A stretch of DNA of 64,000 nucleotides from CAIRDP01 sp037134895 (GCA_037134895.1 JBAXLI010000015.1:1-64000); one strand, 5' to 3'; counted from the stretch's first letter, positions 53,780 to 63,005 are shown. Program-made: numbers and translations. The notes: generated by a model not told the origin, from the letters alone.

Positions 53780-55354
53780 TCATTTACCCCATTTTGCATT
53801 CTTCTTCATTTCGTTCACAAAATCAGAACTCACCCAGAAAATATCCTGACTGCTTTCGGGAGTACGTCTTACGAAGAAGAAGAATTTTCCATCGGGGCTC
53901 AAGCCCGAAAACAATTCATTTGCAGGAGTGTTAATAGCTTCAACAGGAGCCGGAACAGACCAGATATTTTTTTGTTTATTATAAAAAGTGATATACAAAT
54001 CCTGAACTTCAGCGTTTCTGAGTGTAAAAAACATATAGCTTTCATCCGGAGCAATTTGGAACTGATAATTCTGGCCAGCCGGATAGGCTATCCGGGTAAT
54101 CGTATCGGGTTTCGAATAGACTCCGTTCTTCTGGGTAATGCGCAGGGTTTTCATGTCAAGGCTGTTGCAATATATCGTTCCATCTTTTGTGACCGAAGCA
54201 TAAATTCCATCGGCCACTTCCTGTGGATTTACCCATTCATTATTAACTTTGGTATAGCAGATGATCTTGCAATTTCCAGGCATACCATATTGGAATATTG
54301 GTGTTCCACGAAAAATATAGAGTTTTTTCCCATCGGCGGATATTTTCGGGTAACCTTCAAATTTATTTCCACTCGAAAAGGAGGCTCTTTGAGGTTCGGT
54401 CCAATTGTTTCCAACCTTTTTAGTAACCATAATTTCCTGATAAATTGAATCTCCTTCACGACGGATTATTGTCCAATAAACCTCCTTCATGTCAGGAGAG
54501 AAGCAGGGAGCTGAATTCTCAGTTTTATTGGTACACATATATTGCGGCGCAAATCTGACGGCCGTAGTCCCCGGATCGATTTGATTAATATAGTCAGACA
54601 GTCCGGCTTGAGACGAAAAGGATTCTGATTTATTGGGAAATACAGGTTTACTGATTTTTCCTTCAAATTCTGCATAAAGGCTGCCGATTTCATTCGGCTC
54701 CAGTGCACGGTTGAATATTTTCACCTCGTCAATATTCCCGTTGAACCAGGTGCAGTCATCTTTCTGATAGCCGATATACAAGGGAAGTTCAGATCCGGTG
54801 ATGTCGAATGCGATATCAAAGGATTCAATCTGCTTCCCGTTTAAATAGAGCACAATTTTTTTTGCTTTTTGACTGAATGTCGCTGCGACGAATGACCATT
54901 GCGAAGATGGAATGGAGTCGAGCGTGGTATAATAATCTGCTCTGTCCTTATTCCAGTTGCCAAACCCCCACTCGTTTGAACTGACATCTCCAAAACCGAA
55001 CCGCCACTGCGAACAACGATTCGCTTTTGACACCCATGATTTGTAGATGCCTTTATTTTCCGGGGCAATCCAGCAACTGATGGTCAACGATTCGGTGAGG
55101 TTGATTGAAGGTGTGCTTTTCACCTCAATATACGCATTGGCCCCATTGAAGTAAAAGGAGCCATTTTCTTTTCCTTTCAGATCAGCGGTAAGAACCGCAT
55201 TATAAATTCTCGACTTTAATTTGCTTCCGCTTGCATCTTCAGCGTTCCCGTTAAAGGGAAACCAGGCAACCAGGGATTTATCCGGTGGGTTCTTCTGGCC
55301 ATATGCCGTAAAACAATAAAACAGAATAATGGGAATGATCAGCATTTTTCTCAT
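53780..55354 (-). CDS. secreted LamG-domain protein with PD40/TolB-like propeller
   Basis: A 524-residue protein with a signal peptide (about 1-19). A concanavalin A-like LamG domain (about 25-230) carries VAWFPFNGNAEDASG, GSFYFNGANAYIEV and YIGYQKDD, ending NGNIDEVKIFNRAL. After a linker, residues about 275-520 are WD40-like PD40 blades (APCFSPDMKEVYWTI, YPKISADGKKLYIFRG, FQIAPDESYMFFTL, FSGLSPDGKFFFFVRR). LamG domains bind sugars or proteins. No enzymatic site is seen. It lies 90 bp upstream of the PQQ-propeller gene on the same strand. Confidence 0.75.
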   Translation of the reverse strand: MRKMLIIPIILFYCFTAYGQKNPPDKSLVAWFPFNGNAEDASGSKLKSRIYNAVLTADLKGKENGSFYFNGANAYIEVKSTPSINLTESLTISCWIAPENKGIYKSWVSKANRCSQWRFGFGDVSSNEWGFGNWNKDRADYYTTLDSIPSSQWSFVAATFSQKAKKIVLYLNGKQIESFDIAFDITGSELPLYIGYQKDDCTWFNGNIDEVKIFNRALEPNEIGSLYAEFEGKISKPVFPNKSESFSSQAGLSDYINQIDPGTTAVRFAPQYMCTNKTENSAPCFSPDMKEVYWTIIRREGDSIYQEIMVTKKVGNNWTEPQRASFSSGNKFEGYPKISADGKKLYIFRGTPIFQYGMPGNCKIICYTKVNNEWVNPQEVADGIYASVTKDGTIYCNSLDMKTLRITQKNGVYSKPDTITRIAYPAGQNYQFQIAPDESYMFFTLRNAEVQDLYITFYNKQKNIWSVPAPVEAINTPANELFSGLSPDGKFFFFVRRTPESSQDIFWVSSDFVNEMKKNAKWGK

Positions 55355-55981
55355 AAATTTTTTTTTAAAAACTGTTTTCGTTTCATATACTGATGTAGGT
55401 ACGATTAAAGGAGGTGTTGACTACCCAAAGCAACAGAAAAAAAGCAGGCAGAGCCCGATTCCGGGGATTATTCGAGACATAACAGTGTTTTAATAACTAC
55501 ATTGACTACCCTTTCAAATATAAGGCTCTTAATGCAGCTCTGGTTTCAAATTTCGACCAATTGCCTATTTCGTCTGTAAATGGTACAATTCAATCGGCAA
55601 AGATTGCTTTACCTTTAAAAATGATCATCTATTTATTTTTCAGGAAAAGAGCGGCAAGATCGGAAACCTATACATCCATGATACCAGTTCACACTTCGGA
55701 TTAATCCCGGTGCCGGGGCGTTTAACAAAAGGTTTAGTTGACCAATCCATCTTGCCGTTTAACGAGTTTAAATGACCTTTCGCCGATTGCCGATTTTTTT
55801 CTATAAATGATATATCGATTTTTGCTTTAACAACCTTAAAACAATTTCAGTACGAAAAATACACAGATATTTTTGTTGCAAGCTGGGGAGGAGGCGCTGG
55901 AACCACTGTACTGAAGATCACCCCCGGTGATTTCAAAATTTTTAAACAGACTCTAAATCGAAAAAATTAGCCATTGAAGTA
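55355..55981. other. 627-bp region between divergent genes
   Basis: No intact gene is seen. The right two thirds carry a plus-strand frame with coding character but broken by stops (listed separately as a pseudogene). The left part (55355-55530) is AT-rich without recognised features. The start codon of the 56009 gene lies just to the right. Confidence 0.5.
55533..55970 (+). pseudogene. decayed coding stretch of unknown family
   Basis: One frame runs from about 55533 to a TAG at 55968-55970 with a single in-frame TGA at 55773-55775. Before the TGA it reads IAYFVCKWYNSIGKD ... GLIPVPGRLTKGLVDQS; after it, YEKYTDIFVASWGGG and LKITPGDFKIFK. The composition is protein-like on both sides of the TGA, but there is no start codon at a suitable place. 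The family is not recognised. It looks like the 3' remnant of a gene that has lost its 5' part. Confidence 0.35.
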
Positions 55982-56008
55982 ATGCAACACTTCCTGACGA
56001 AAACTAAG

Positions 56009-57043
56009 ATGAAAATCAATACAAAGATAACGCCCATAATACTTGCAAGTGTGATATTCACACTTCAGGCTTCTGCAGGTTGCGCTGGTGCCATTGATCC
56101 CGTTAAGATTAATGTAACCCAGGTGCTTGATAAATATATTCAGGCAATGGGGGGAATGGCTTTAAAACAAGTAAAAACGCTATCGCGTCAAGGCACTCTG
56201 GTAAAAGGAAATCAGGGCAAAGTTCCCTTCGAGGCGTACTCGGAAAATCCGGGAAAATGGAATTATAAACAAATTTTTGCTTACGGGGACGTGGTCTGCT
56301 ATGCAAGCGACGGAAAAGACTTTTGGGTGCAGGATACAAAAGGCGTTACTCAAATACAGGATAATGAGCGCATGGATCTTCAGCTGATGTTTGATATCAT
56401 GTTTCCGTTAAAACTGCATGATCTCTATCCTGATTTGAGGATCAGGGAATCGGGTCCCTCCGACAAACTGAAAACTGTTTCACTAATTGGCAAATCGGGC
56501 GGCATTGAAAAAGAATTTGAATTTGATCTGGAAACCGGGTTTTTGCTGCGGGCAGGGGATCTGTATTTCACCGATTACCGCCAAAGCGGAAAACTAAAGC
56601 TGCCTTTCCGCATTTTCATTGGCGAATCCACAGATAAAGAAAGCCTGAGATTAAAAATGGAGGTTTCAGTAGTTGTTTGGGATTCAGCAATGGATCAATC
56701 CGAATTTGATAAACCATCCTGCCCGCTTAAGGCTCAGAAATCACAGCTTTACACCTTGAGAAAACAGGTTACGGTTGATGATGGAGCTATGGAAGCCTGC
56801 GTTGGAGTATACCGCAATACTTCCGACTCAACATTGAAATACATTGTCTCAAAGCAGGGGAAGCATTTAATGTATGAAATACCAGGCAGATCTTCAAGGA
56901 TTGAAATTAAACCCGAATCGGAATTGGATTATTTTGTCAGGTTTTTGAACCAGGAATATCATTTTGTTAAAGACAGCAGGGGAAAGGTGGTTCAGCTTGA
57001 GTTTGGGTATGAAAGGAAAATAAAAGCAAAAAGGATTGATTAA
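56009..57043 (+). CDS. exported protein resembling outer membrane lipoprotein-sorting (LolA-fold) proteins
   Basis: The start at 56009 (MKINTKITPIILASVIF) is chosen for its signal peptide, giving 344 residues. The mature region opens with VTQVLDKYIQAMGG, a phrase common at the start of exported Bacteroidota proteins with a LolA/LppX-like fold. It continues with the strands expected (GKVPFEAYSENPGKW, DFWVQDTKGVTQI, FDLETGFLLRAGDLYFTDY, LPFRIFI). These folds bind lipids or acyl chains. The function is inferred only from similarity. It is first of three plus-strand genes (56009, 57065, 57757) with small gaps. Confidence 0.55.
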   Translation: MKINTKITPIILASVIFTLQASAGCAGAIDPVKINVTQVLDKYIQAMGGMALKQVKTLSRQGTLVKGNQGKVPFEAYSENPGKWNYKQIFAYGDVVCYASDGKDFWVQDTKGVTQIQDNERMDLQLMFDIMFPLKLHDLYPDLRIRESGPSDKLKTVSLIGKSGGIEKEFEFDLETGFLLRAGDLYFTDYRQSGKLKLPFRIFIGESTDKESLRLKMEVSVVVWDSAMDQSEFDKPSCPLKAQKSQLYTLRKQVTVDDGAMEACVGVYRNTSDSTLKYIVSKQGKHLMYEIPGRSSRIEIKPESELDYFVRFLNQEYHFVKDSRGKVVQLEFGYERKIKAKRID

Positions 57044-57064
57044 AATTGTTAACAGGAACAGGTT

Positions 57065-57709
57065 ATGGATCGTAAGCAGTTTTTATTGAAATCAGCCCAT
57101 ACCTGCCTGTTTTGTTGCAGTGCGGTTGCCGGTTTCGGATCAGTTCCTCCCGGCCATATCCCCGCTGATGATAAACTCAGTTCTGATCTTGGAAAGCGAA
57201 TGTTGGATGGAGCAAAAAGCCCTGACTGGCGGAGGGCCGAAAAATCTCTTTCGTGGATCAGGAACATGCTCGATGTAATGGATGAGCATCTTGATGAAGA
57301 AACGAAAATAAAGCTTTTAAACGCTTGCGGACGTTCCTGCTATCTTTTCGCTGTTGGAGTGGCAGATGAAAAGAAACCGACAGCAGGGGAAGCAGAAGAA
57401 TATCTTGCATGGCTTGATGTGAATGGCTTTAAAGTTGAACGCAATAAGGGAATGACGGTAATTAATTTCGGCTGGCATGGCAAACAAAGTCCGCTGGGAT
57501 TAAGCATAAAAGAAGGTTTCTGCCTTTGCCCGATTGTTGAAAATGACTTGCAGGGTTTATCAAAATCATACTGTAATTGTTCTGCAGGATATGTGAAAGA
57601 GATTGTCGAACGAAGTACCGGAAGGAAAGTTATACGGGTCGAGGTCGTGGAATCAATCAAACGGGGCGGGAAGGATTGCCGCTTCAGGGTTGAATTAAAC
57701 AATGCGTAA
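57065..57709 (+). CDS. cysteine-rich protein, possible V4R/DUF6144-like
   Basis: A 214-residue protein with a hydrophobic start (FLLKSAHTCLFCCSAVAGFG). It has conserved-looking cysteine pairs: CGRSCYLFAVG, GFCLCPIVEN, YCNCSAGYVKEIVE and CRFRVEL. The sequence from the GxCxCP pair to the end resembles V4R or DUF6144-type domains that bind small ligands or metal, but this is a weak impression. The role is unknown. It lies 21 bp after the LolA-fold-like gene and is probably co-transcribed with it. Confidence 0.5.
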   Translation: MDRKQFLLKSAHTCLFCCSAVAGFGSVPPGHIPADDKLSSDLGKRMLDGAKSPDWRRAEKSLSWIRNMLDVMDEHLDEETKIKLLNACGRSCYLFAVGVADEKKPTAGEAEEYLAWLDVNGFKVERNKGMTVINFGWHGKQSPLGLSIKEGFCLCPIVENDLQGLSKSYCNCSAGYVKEIVERSTGRKVIRVEVVESIKRGGKDCRFRVELNNA

Positions 57710-57756
57710 GTGGAGGCGGGGATGCACTATTCGTGATAATCATAAAAACAACCAAC

Positions 57757-58263
57757 ATGAAAAAGCAAATAAAATTAGCCGCGATCAGCCTGTTTTTCAT
57801 TTATCAGGCGAATGTTTTCAGCCAGACAATGAATGAAAAGTTAACATTCCTTAAACCGATTTTGGGGAAAAGCTGGACAGCCGATTTTAAGTCACCCAAT
57901 GGTCAGACAACAACGAAGGTCAGCCGCAGCTATGAACTCATGTGGAATGGGGAAGTGATAAAATTCACGAATTCAAATCCGCAGCTCAAATATTTCGAAG
58001 AAGGATATTTTTATGTGGAAGACGGCACCAATAAAGTAATGTTTTTTTCGGTTTGCAACAAAGGAGGGGCACAGAAAGGCGAAGTCCTTCCTGAGGAGGG
58101 GAAAATTACTATCCAGGGGCAAACAACGATACGGGATAAAACCTTTGATTATAAAGACACCTATGAATTTACTGCTGATGGCAAAATGACTGATCGCTGG
58201 TTCCAGAATGCCAGCGGTTCATGGAGGCCAGGTCACGTTGTTGAATTCACCAAATCGATGTGA
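57757..58263 (+). CDS. exported small protein, DUF1579-like
   Basis: The start at 57757 (MKKQIKLAAISLFFIY) is chosen for its signal peptide (ending VFSQ), giving 168 residues. The mature part (LTFLKPILGKSWTADFKSPNG, YELMWNGEVIKFTNSN, GYFYVEDGTNKVMFFSV, DTYEFTADGKMTDRWFQN) has the spacing of small ligand-binding barrels of the DUF1579 or heme-binding lipocalin type. No active residues are known. It is the third gene of the 56009-58263 group. Confidence 0.6.
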   Translation: MKKQIKLAAISLFFIYQANVFSQTMNEKLTFLKPILGKSWTADFKSPNGQTTTKVSRSYELMWNGEVIKFTNSNPQLKYFEEGYFYVEDGTNKVMFFSVCNKGGAQKGEVLPEEGKITIQGQTTIRDKTFDYKDTYEFTADGKMTDRWFQNASGSWRPGHVVEFTKSM

Positions 58264-58317
58264 AATGAAACATGTCACATCAATTTCTTTTCCGGGCGAA
58301 TTTTTATGTCTTTCGTC

Positions 58318-59592
58318 TTATAGCTTCTGCCTGTATAGTAACCTGTTGTCTCCGCCGCCCGGAGTTTCGTAGAGATAGTAAAGATAATTTTTATGCACCC
58401 TTACCTTTTGAGGAAAGCCGTGTTCAGCGCCGAGTATTTGCTTCAATTCGCCGGTATTCAGGTTGATCCTGTACAAGGTAAAGTAGCCCCCGCTTTTTAA
58501 AAATGAAGTGTACGCCCTATGATCTATCTTATCAATGTAGATATCAGAAGTCCATTGATTTGCACCAATATCGGGGATGGGCATTTTCAACCTGGAAGTG
58601 AAAACTCCACCCATGGTAAAGAGTTCCAGGGTATAATCCGCAGTATTGAAAATACACAAGAGTTCATCTATCCTGTGCAAAGAGGATGTGTTTTTTCCGT
58701 ATATAATTTTTTTCAGCCATTGCCAAGCGAGTACATCCTCATAATTGCGGGGAGGGTTTTCCATGACCAGGTAACGGTAATCCTCCGGATTACGGCTCAG
58801 CATCTTTAGTTTTTCCTTATCACTGACGGAAGACAGGATCTGCCTTCGGCTGGTTTGGCGGTTGACCTGGTAAAATTCAACGCTGAGCTGATCAGGGCTT
58901 TCGGTACGAAAAAACAGCAGGCTTTCGGTTGATGCCACGCAATCGGCCAGGAATGACCTGAACCGTCCGATTTCGGCCGTACAGCAGAGATCGAGTGTAT
59001 CGCCATGACGGTATACCTGGTAAGACGAATCTTCGTTCAGTACATGTACGTTGCCCATGCAATCGAGGAAAAGGCCTGAAGGTTTGAAGGGTAAGCTTCC
59101 TGAACGGGCAATTGTATCTCCATCCAGCGATTTATAAAGGAGTTCCGATTTTTTTAACCTGAAACGATAGATCAGGAGATAGACCCGGTTGCTATCGACT
59201 TCATAATCAAGCACAGTGTATTTATTATCCTTGAAGAAAGGCTGGGGCTCACTTTTCGCTTTGACTTCAACCTCCTGTAAAAGGCGAACAGATTGAATCA
59301 GCAATACTGTAATTGATTTCGAGGTGCTATCCAGCCAGATCTTCTGGGTTTCATACCCGACATGGCTAACGTTCATATAAACCGGCGGATAATAGAAAAC
59401 GAGTGAAAATTCACCATCCTTATTGGTTACGCAACCACGCCGGGTTCCTGCAATGCTTATGTTGGCACCTGAAACAGCAGCCTGTGTTTGCCGGTCAAGC
59501 ACTTTCCCTTTCAATTGCATACGATGATTCTGGGCTGTAACTGCCATACAGCAGAAAACAACAACAGAAGCCACCGTAATAAATTTAACCAT
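58318..59592 (-). CDS. exported protein with carboxypeptidase-regulatory-like domain and propeller-like region
   Basis: A 424-residue protein with a signal peptide (about 1-20, ending VTAQ). Residues 24-115 form a CarboxypepD_reg-like beta-sandwich (LKGKVLDRQTQAAVSGANIS, RGCVTNKDGEFSL, HVGYETQKI), the domain found at the N-terminus of SusC-type receptors and many Bacteroidota surface proteins. The rest (about 125-420) has strand-turn repeats resembling a 6-bladed propeller (GLFLDCMGNVHVLNEDSSYQV, ELLCIFNTADYTLELFTMGG). No barrel domain follows, so it is not a TonB-dependent receptor. It is 17 bp downstream of the C10 peptidase gene. Confidence 0.65.
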   Translation of the reverse strand: MVKFITVASVVVFCCMAVTAQNHRMQLKGKVLDRQTQAAVSGANISIAGTRRGCVTNKDGEFSLVFYYPPVYMNVSHVGYETQKIWLDSTSKSITVLLIQSVRLLQEVEVKAKSEPQPFFKDNKYTVLDYEVDSNRVYLLIYRFRLKKSELLYKSLDGDTIARSGSLPFKPSGLFLDCMGNVHVLNEDSSYQVYRHGDTLDLCCTAEIGRFRSFLADCVASTESLLFFRTESPDQLSVEFYQVNRQTSRRQILSSVSDKEKLKMLSRNPEDYRYLVMENPPRNYEDVLAWQWLKKIIYGKNTSSLHRIDELLCIFNTADYTLELFTMGGVFTSRLKMPIPDIGANQWTSDIYIDKIDHRAYTSFLKSGGYFTLYRINLNTGELKQILGAEHGFPQKVRVHKNYLYYLYETPGGGDNRLLYRQKL

Positions 59593-59609
59593 GTTAATTA
59601 AGACAAACC

Positions 59610-61058
59610 CTACTTACTGATCAGTTTCCCGCTTGAAACATTTCCCATTTCATCAGTAATCCGGTAAATATAGCAACCAGGATGCAGTTTTACATTATTT
59701 ATTTTTGGGTTGGATCCTGTCAATAAAGAGGTAAAGACAACTTCGCCCCGGGGGTTTAAGATTGTGAATGTCGTCTTTCCGTAAATTCCTTCCACAACAA
59801 GAAAATCATTCATGGGATTGGGATATACCAAAACCTTAAGGTCCGTGTTTGCTGTACGGGGCACAAAGGTATATAATGATGATTTGATATCCAGCAAAGC
59901 GCTCTCAATAACAGTAAGTGAATAGGGGATCTGCTGAGGCGGCAATGTGTACCAGCCATTAGCCGATCCTCCCCACCCGAAATTAAAATGATAGAACTCA
60001 TCTGTGTTGTACCCGTCGACAACAACATTATGCCCGCCTGAACCGGTCGAACTCAGTAATCCCAGGTGGACAGGAAGAGCCTTTTTAACATTGTCGGCGA
60101 TAAGAGTGTTTAATGTGGTATCCTTGGGATATACGAGCCTGGATTCGTCAAACCCAAACCTCTGAAATGCCATTGCGGCCTGTTCCATCCCGAATGTCCC
60201 GGATACAGATTTACTGTAAACCTGGTGGGCTGCAACCCCACAGGCAAAAGACAAAGCGGCTTTCTCTGAATTTGACAAGGTACCGTTTACTGCAAATGTT
60301 TCTTCGAGAGTGTCGAGCCAAAGGTTTAAAGTATCAAAGGATGGGAAATCATGTTCAAGATGATCATCATCTATCCAGTAACTGTTCCCCGAACCGAAAT
60401 TATGGTAATAGTCGTCAGTGGAATCAAACCTGGTATGGTTGATCTCACGATGATAATTGATTATCTGGGCCATTGCAATGGCCGGACATCCTGCGACGCT
60501 CCTTGAGCCTGCATTCAGGTCTAGCGGGCACATGATGTTATAAGGAGCCGACTGGGTGTAGTTTGTCACAATCCATCCACCCGTTGGGGTTGATCCCTGT
60601 GGAGGCCATTGTTCGAACAAGCGGTTTTGACCAAGGCCGATATGGGAAACACCGGCCAGAAAATCAGACCAATCTTTTGAGATCCCGGCAGCATTGTAAC
60701 TGGTGTTATATGCAGAAGCCTTTACCCGGTAATCAAGATCTGCCGACATGATTCCTTTCATTACTTTTTCCTCATCCGCTGAAAGTTTAACATTCCCTTC
60801 AACAGAATAGGCATAAACCGGGTTAACATCCGCAGAAGAGGAAACGATCAGAAACCCGGAAGGCGAGTAGCGGAATAAATAACCAACGGTTTCTTTTTGC
60901 CCATTGAACAAGGTATCGGTTTTTTCAAGAGAGCTTCCCTGAAGCCGCATTTGCATAAAAGCATTGGCGGCTTCTGTAATTGAAGGCAAAGGGACTTCTG
61001 CAGAAATTCCGGTTAGAGTGATCCACAGCAGAGACAATAAAAGAATCAAACGTTTCAT
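59610..61058 (-). CDS. C10-family (streptopain-like) cysteine peptidase with T9SS sorting domain
   Basis: The start at 61058 (MKRLILLLSLLWITL) is chosen for its signal peptide, giving 482 residues. An inhibitor-type pro-domain (about 25-130) is followed by the catalytic domain with nucleophile Cys in VAGCPAIAMAQIINYH (about 191) and catalytic His in GSGGHNVVVDGY (about 343). A downstream HFNFGWGGSANGWY motif matches streptopain. The last 75 residues are a type IX secretion sorting domain (VYPNPMNDFLVVEGI ... GCYIYRITDEMG). The enzyme is probably a secreted, surface-attached protease. Confidence 0.9.
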   Translation of the reverse strand: MKRLILLLSLLWITLTGISAEVPLPSITEAANAFMQMRLQGSSLEKTDTLFNGQKETVGYLFRYSPSGFLIVSSSADVNPVYAYSVEGNVKLSADEEKVMKGIMSADLDYRVKASAYNTSYNAAGISKDWSDFLAGVSHIGLGQNRLFEQWPPQGSTPTGGWIVTNYTQSAPYNIMCPLDLNAGSRSVAGCPAIAMAQIINYHREINHTRFDSTDDYYHNFGSGNSYWIDDDHLEHDFPSFDTLNLWLDTLEETFAVNGTLSNSEKAALSFACGVAAHQVYSKSVSGTFGMEQAAMAFQRFGFDESRLVYPKDTTLNTLIADNVKKALPVHLGLLSSTGSGGHNVVVDGYNTDEFYHFNFGWGGSANGWYTLPPQQIPYSLTVIESALLDIKSSLYTFVPRTANTDLKVLVYPNPMNDFLVVEGIYGKTTFTILNPRGEVVFTSLLTGSNPKINNVKLHPGCYIYRITDEMGNVSSGKLISK

Positions 61059-61202
61059 GGCAGGAATAGTTTTATTAGAGTTCGCCCGCAGAATTCTAAA
61101 GCAAAGGGAAAAGCCGACAAATGCAACTATTAATGGAAGGCTTATTAGATTTGTCATTGGTTTATAATTTTCTGTTATTGTAAATATTGTTGATCTTATT
61201 TT

Positions 61203-62462
61203 TTACTTTTTCAATTTCTTCAATTGATCTACCGCATTGGCATTTTGAGGATTTAGCTCCAAAGATTTTTCGTAGTTCTTAATGGCAAATTCTTTATTGC
61301 CTGCCAGCATATAGGCTTCGGCAAGGCTATCGAAGGCATTGGCCGATTGCGGATACAAATTTGTATTCTTTATAAATATGTTGATCGCAGATGCAATTTG
61401 ATCGTCTCCAAGAAGTGAATATCCTAAAGTGTTTAAGAATCGCTCGTCATTGTTCTTTTCGATTAATTTATCAAAAATAATTTCAATTGTTTTATCGAGT
61501 GCATCTTTACTTTCTGTTTTGATGTCCGGTTCAACACCAATACCTTCACAACTGATTTTTGTAACCGGGCTGATAACATCCGATATTGGCATATCAACCA
61601 CATAATAATCATTTAATATTTTTGGACCTCCTGTTCCGTGAGCTCCAAAATTTGATTTTTCCCCAACAACCACTGCCCTGCCAAGTTTTTGTAAACTATA
61701 AGCAAAAATTTCTCCGGCGGAATAGGTGTTTGAACTAATTAGTATATAAAGTGGGATTTTATCCATTCGCTTACCTGGGATATAAGGTAATGAACGATAT
61801 TGGACGATCTCGTTGTTTTTTCTAAAATGTTCTTCAAATAAAATAATATTATCAGTTTCTTGATAAAAATAGCTCGCTAAAAACTGTATCATCGATTCCC
61901 ATCCACCTCTAAAATTTCTCAAATCAAAGATTACAAAATCTGAATTTGAAAGAAATTTCATTGCCGAAATAGCCGTCTCACTTGCTAAATCTAGTCGTTC
62001 CATTCTTTTCAATCGCAAATAACCTATATTGCCCGGAAGTATTTTAATATTCTGAAACCAATAATTAACTGGTCTTCCATCGTCTAGTATATCTTTTACC
62101 CAGTCCTCTCCTTTTTCGGAAATAGCTTTTTTAATGATCGCTACGGTAGAAGGATTATAATATATACGAAAATGTCGATCATGTGCTATTTGGAACATAT
62201 CGTCTGTAAGTACTCTGCCTAATTGACCAAAATTATCAATCGAATCATATTTCCCATTTTGCAGATTAATAGTTAATTGATTTGACATTTTTGTTGCAAT
62301 ATCCGGATTGACATAAAGATCGTTAACCATTACGCTGAGTTGTTTAATTGTTTCAGACCGTAATGAAGAGGTTAATTTAATGCTTGATTGAGCGAACGCC
62401 AAGTTTGACAGAATCACTAATTGCATAGATAGCATCAATATTAGACCAATTTTCGGTTTCAT
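61203..62462 (-). CDS. S41-family peptidase with C-terminal TPR repeats
   Basis: A 419-residue protein with a signal peptide (about 1-24). The S41 core has the sheet-and-loop region FVIFDLRNFRGGW and the nucleophile loop SSNTYSAGEIFAYSL, whose Ser in SAGE is the expected catalytic residue. GEKSNFGAHGTGG follows. Residues 330-419 form two tetratricopeptide repeats (FDSLAEAYMLAGNKEFAIKN). There is no visible PDZ domain, unlike C-terminal processing proteases. A broken copy of the TPR tail lies just upstream at 62487-62632. Confidence 0.82.
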   Translation of the reverse strand: MKPKIGLILMLSMQLVILSNLAFAQSSIKLTSSLRSETIKQLSVMVNDLYVNPDIATKMSNQLTINLQNGKYDSIDNFGQLGRVLTDDMFQIAHDRHFRIYYNPSTVAIIKKAISEKGEDWVKDILDDGRPVNYWFQNIKILPGNIGYLRLKRMERLDLASETAISAMKFLSNSDFVIFDLRNFRGGWESMIQFLASYFYQETDNIILFEEHFRKNNEIVQYRSLPYIPGKRMDKIPLYILISSNTYSAGEIFAYSLQKLGRAVVVGEKSNFGAHGTGGPKILNDYYVVDMPISDVISPVTKISCEGIGVEPDIKTESKDALDKTIEIIFDKLIEKNNDERFLNTLGYSLLGDDQIASAINIFIKNTNLYPQSANAFDSLAEAYMLAGNKEFAIKNYEKSLELNPQNANAVDQLKKLKK

Positions 62463-62486
62463 TTTAACTTCCTTTTGATTTGTTTT

Positions 62487-62632
62487 CTAATATTTTTGCT
62501 TTACTCTCAACTTTTTTAATTGCTCCACAGCATTAGTGTTTTGCGGATAACTCAAACGATTTTTCGTAGTGCTTAATTGCAAGTTCTTTATCGCCGGCTT
62601 TCATGTAGGCTTCACCAAGACTGTCAAATTCG
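62487..62632 (-). pseudogene. frameshifted TPR-tail fragment, a partial duplicate of the S41 peptidase 3' end
   Basis: On the minus strand, EFDSLGEAYMKAGDKELAIKHYEKSFELS reads in one frame. A one-base shift near 62550 then gives PQNTNAVEQLKKLRVKQKY and a stop at 62487-62489. This matches the last 45 residues of the S41 gene (FDSLAEAYMLAGNKEFAIKN ... PQNANAVDQLKK) at about 70 percent by eye. The upstream half of the gene is absent, so it is a remnant of a duplicated paralogue. Confidence 0.7.
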
Positions 62633-62713
62633 CCTGGCTGCTAAAAACAGCGCCTTGGCTAACAGTTTTAAGTTAGTTTTGTTGCAATAAGCGTCAGGTT
62701 GGTTCGTGCATTT

Positions 62714-62902
62714 TTATGTCATTCCTGTTCTTATCCATTTCGCCCAATCATCGTCGTATGCTGGACATCCCACACTGCCCGGATTAATAATGGTTTTATT
62801 ACCTGTCTCGACTATTCTTGAAACGTGGCTATGTCCGCAAACAACAATTTTTTGCCTGACATTTTTTAATATGTCATCAATTTCTGTTGTTTTGCCATTC
62901 AT
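62714..62902 (-). pseudogene. C-terminal fragment of a YfcE-type metallophosphoesterase
   Basis: A 62-residue frame encodes DDILKNVRQKIVVCGHSHV followed by the IVETGNKTIINPGSVGCPAYDDD region. This is the last part of a YfcE/PF12850 phosphoesterase, with the CGHSH metal ligands and NPGSVG turn. The N-terminal motifs GDxH, GDxxD and GNHD are missing, so it cannot be active. Both ends are next to hairpin-forming sequences, and it may be a mobile-element or cassette-borne fragment. Confidence 0.7.
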
Positions 62903-62938
62903 TATGTGTTGTTTTTATTTAATGAAACATAACGCCTG

Positions 62939-63005
62939 GCCTGCAAACGAAACAAAGTCAGAGGCTTTGGCAGCAAATTGCGTTAGCATTGTTTCGTTTG
63001 CAGGC
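62939..63005. repeat. 17-bp perfect inverted repeat
   Basis: The arms are GCCTGCAAACGAAACAA (62939-62955) and its exact complement at 62989-63005, with a 33-nt spacer. A shorter pair TAACGC (about 62930-62935) and GCGTTA (about 62980-62985) lies 3 bp outside each matching arm start, so it is offset rather than nested. It is 50 bp or so from the M16C gene end and could act as a terminator-like or recombination site. Confidence 0.7.
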
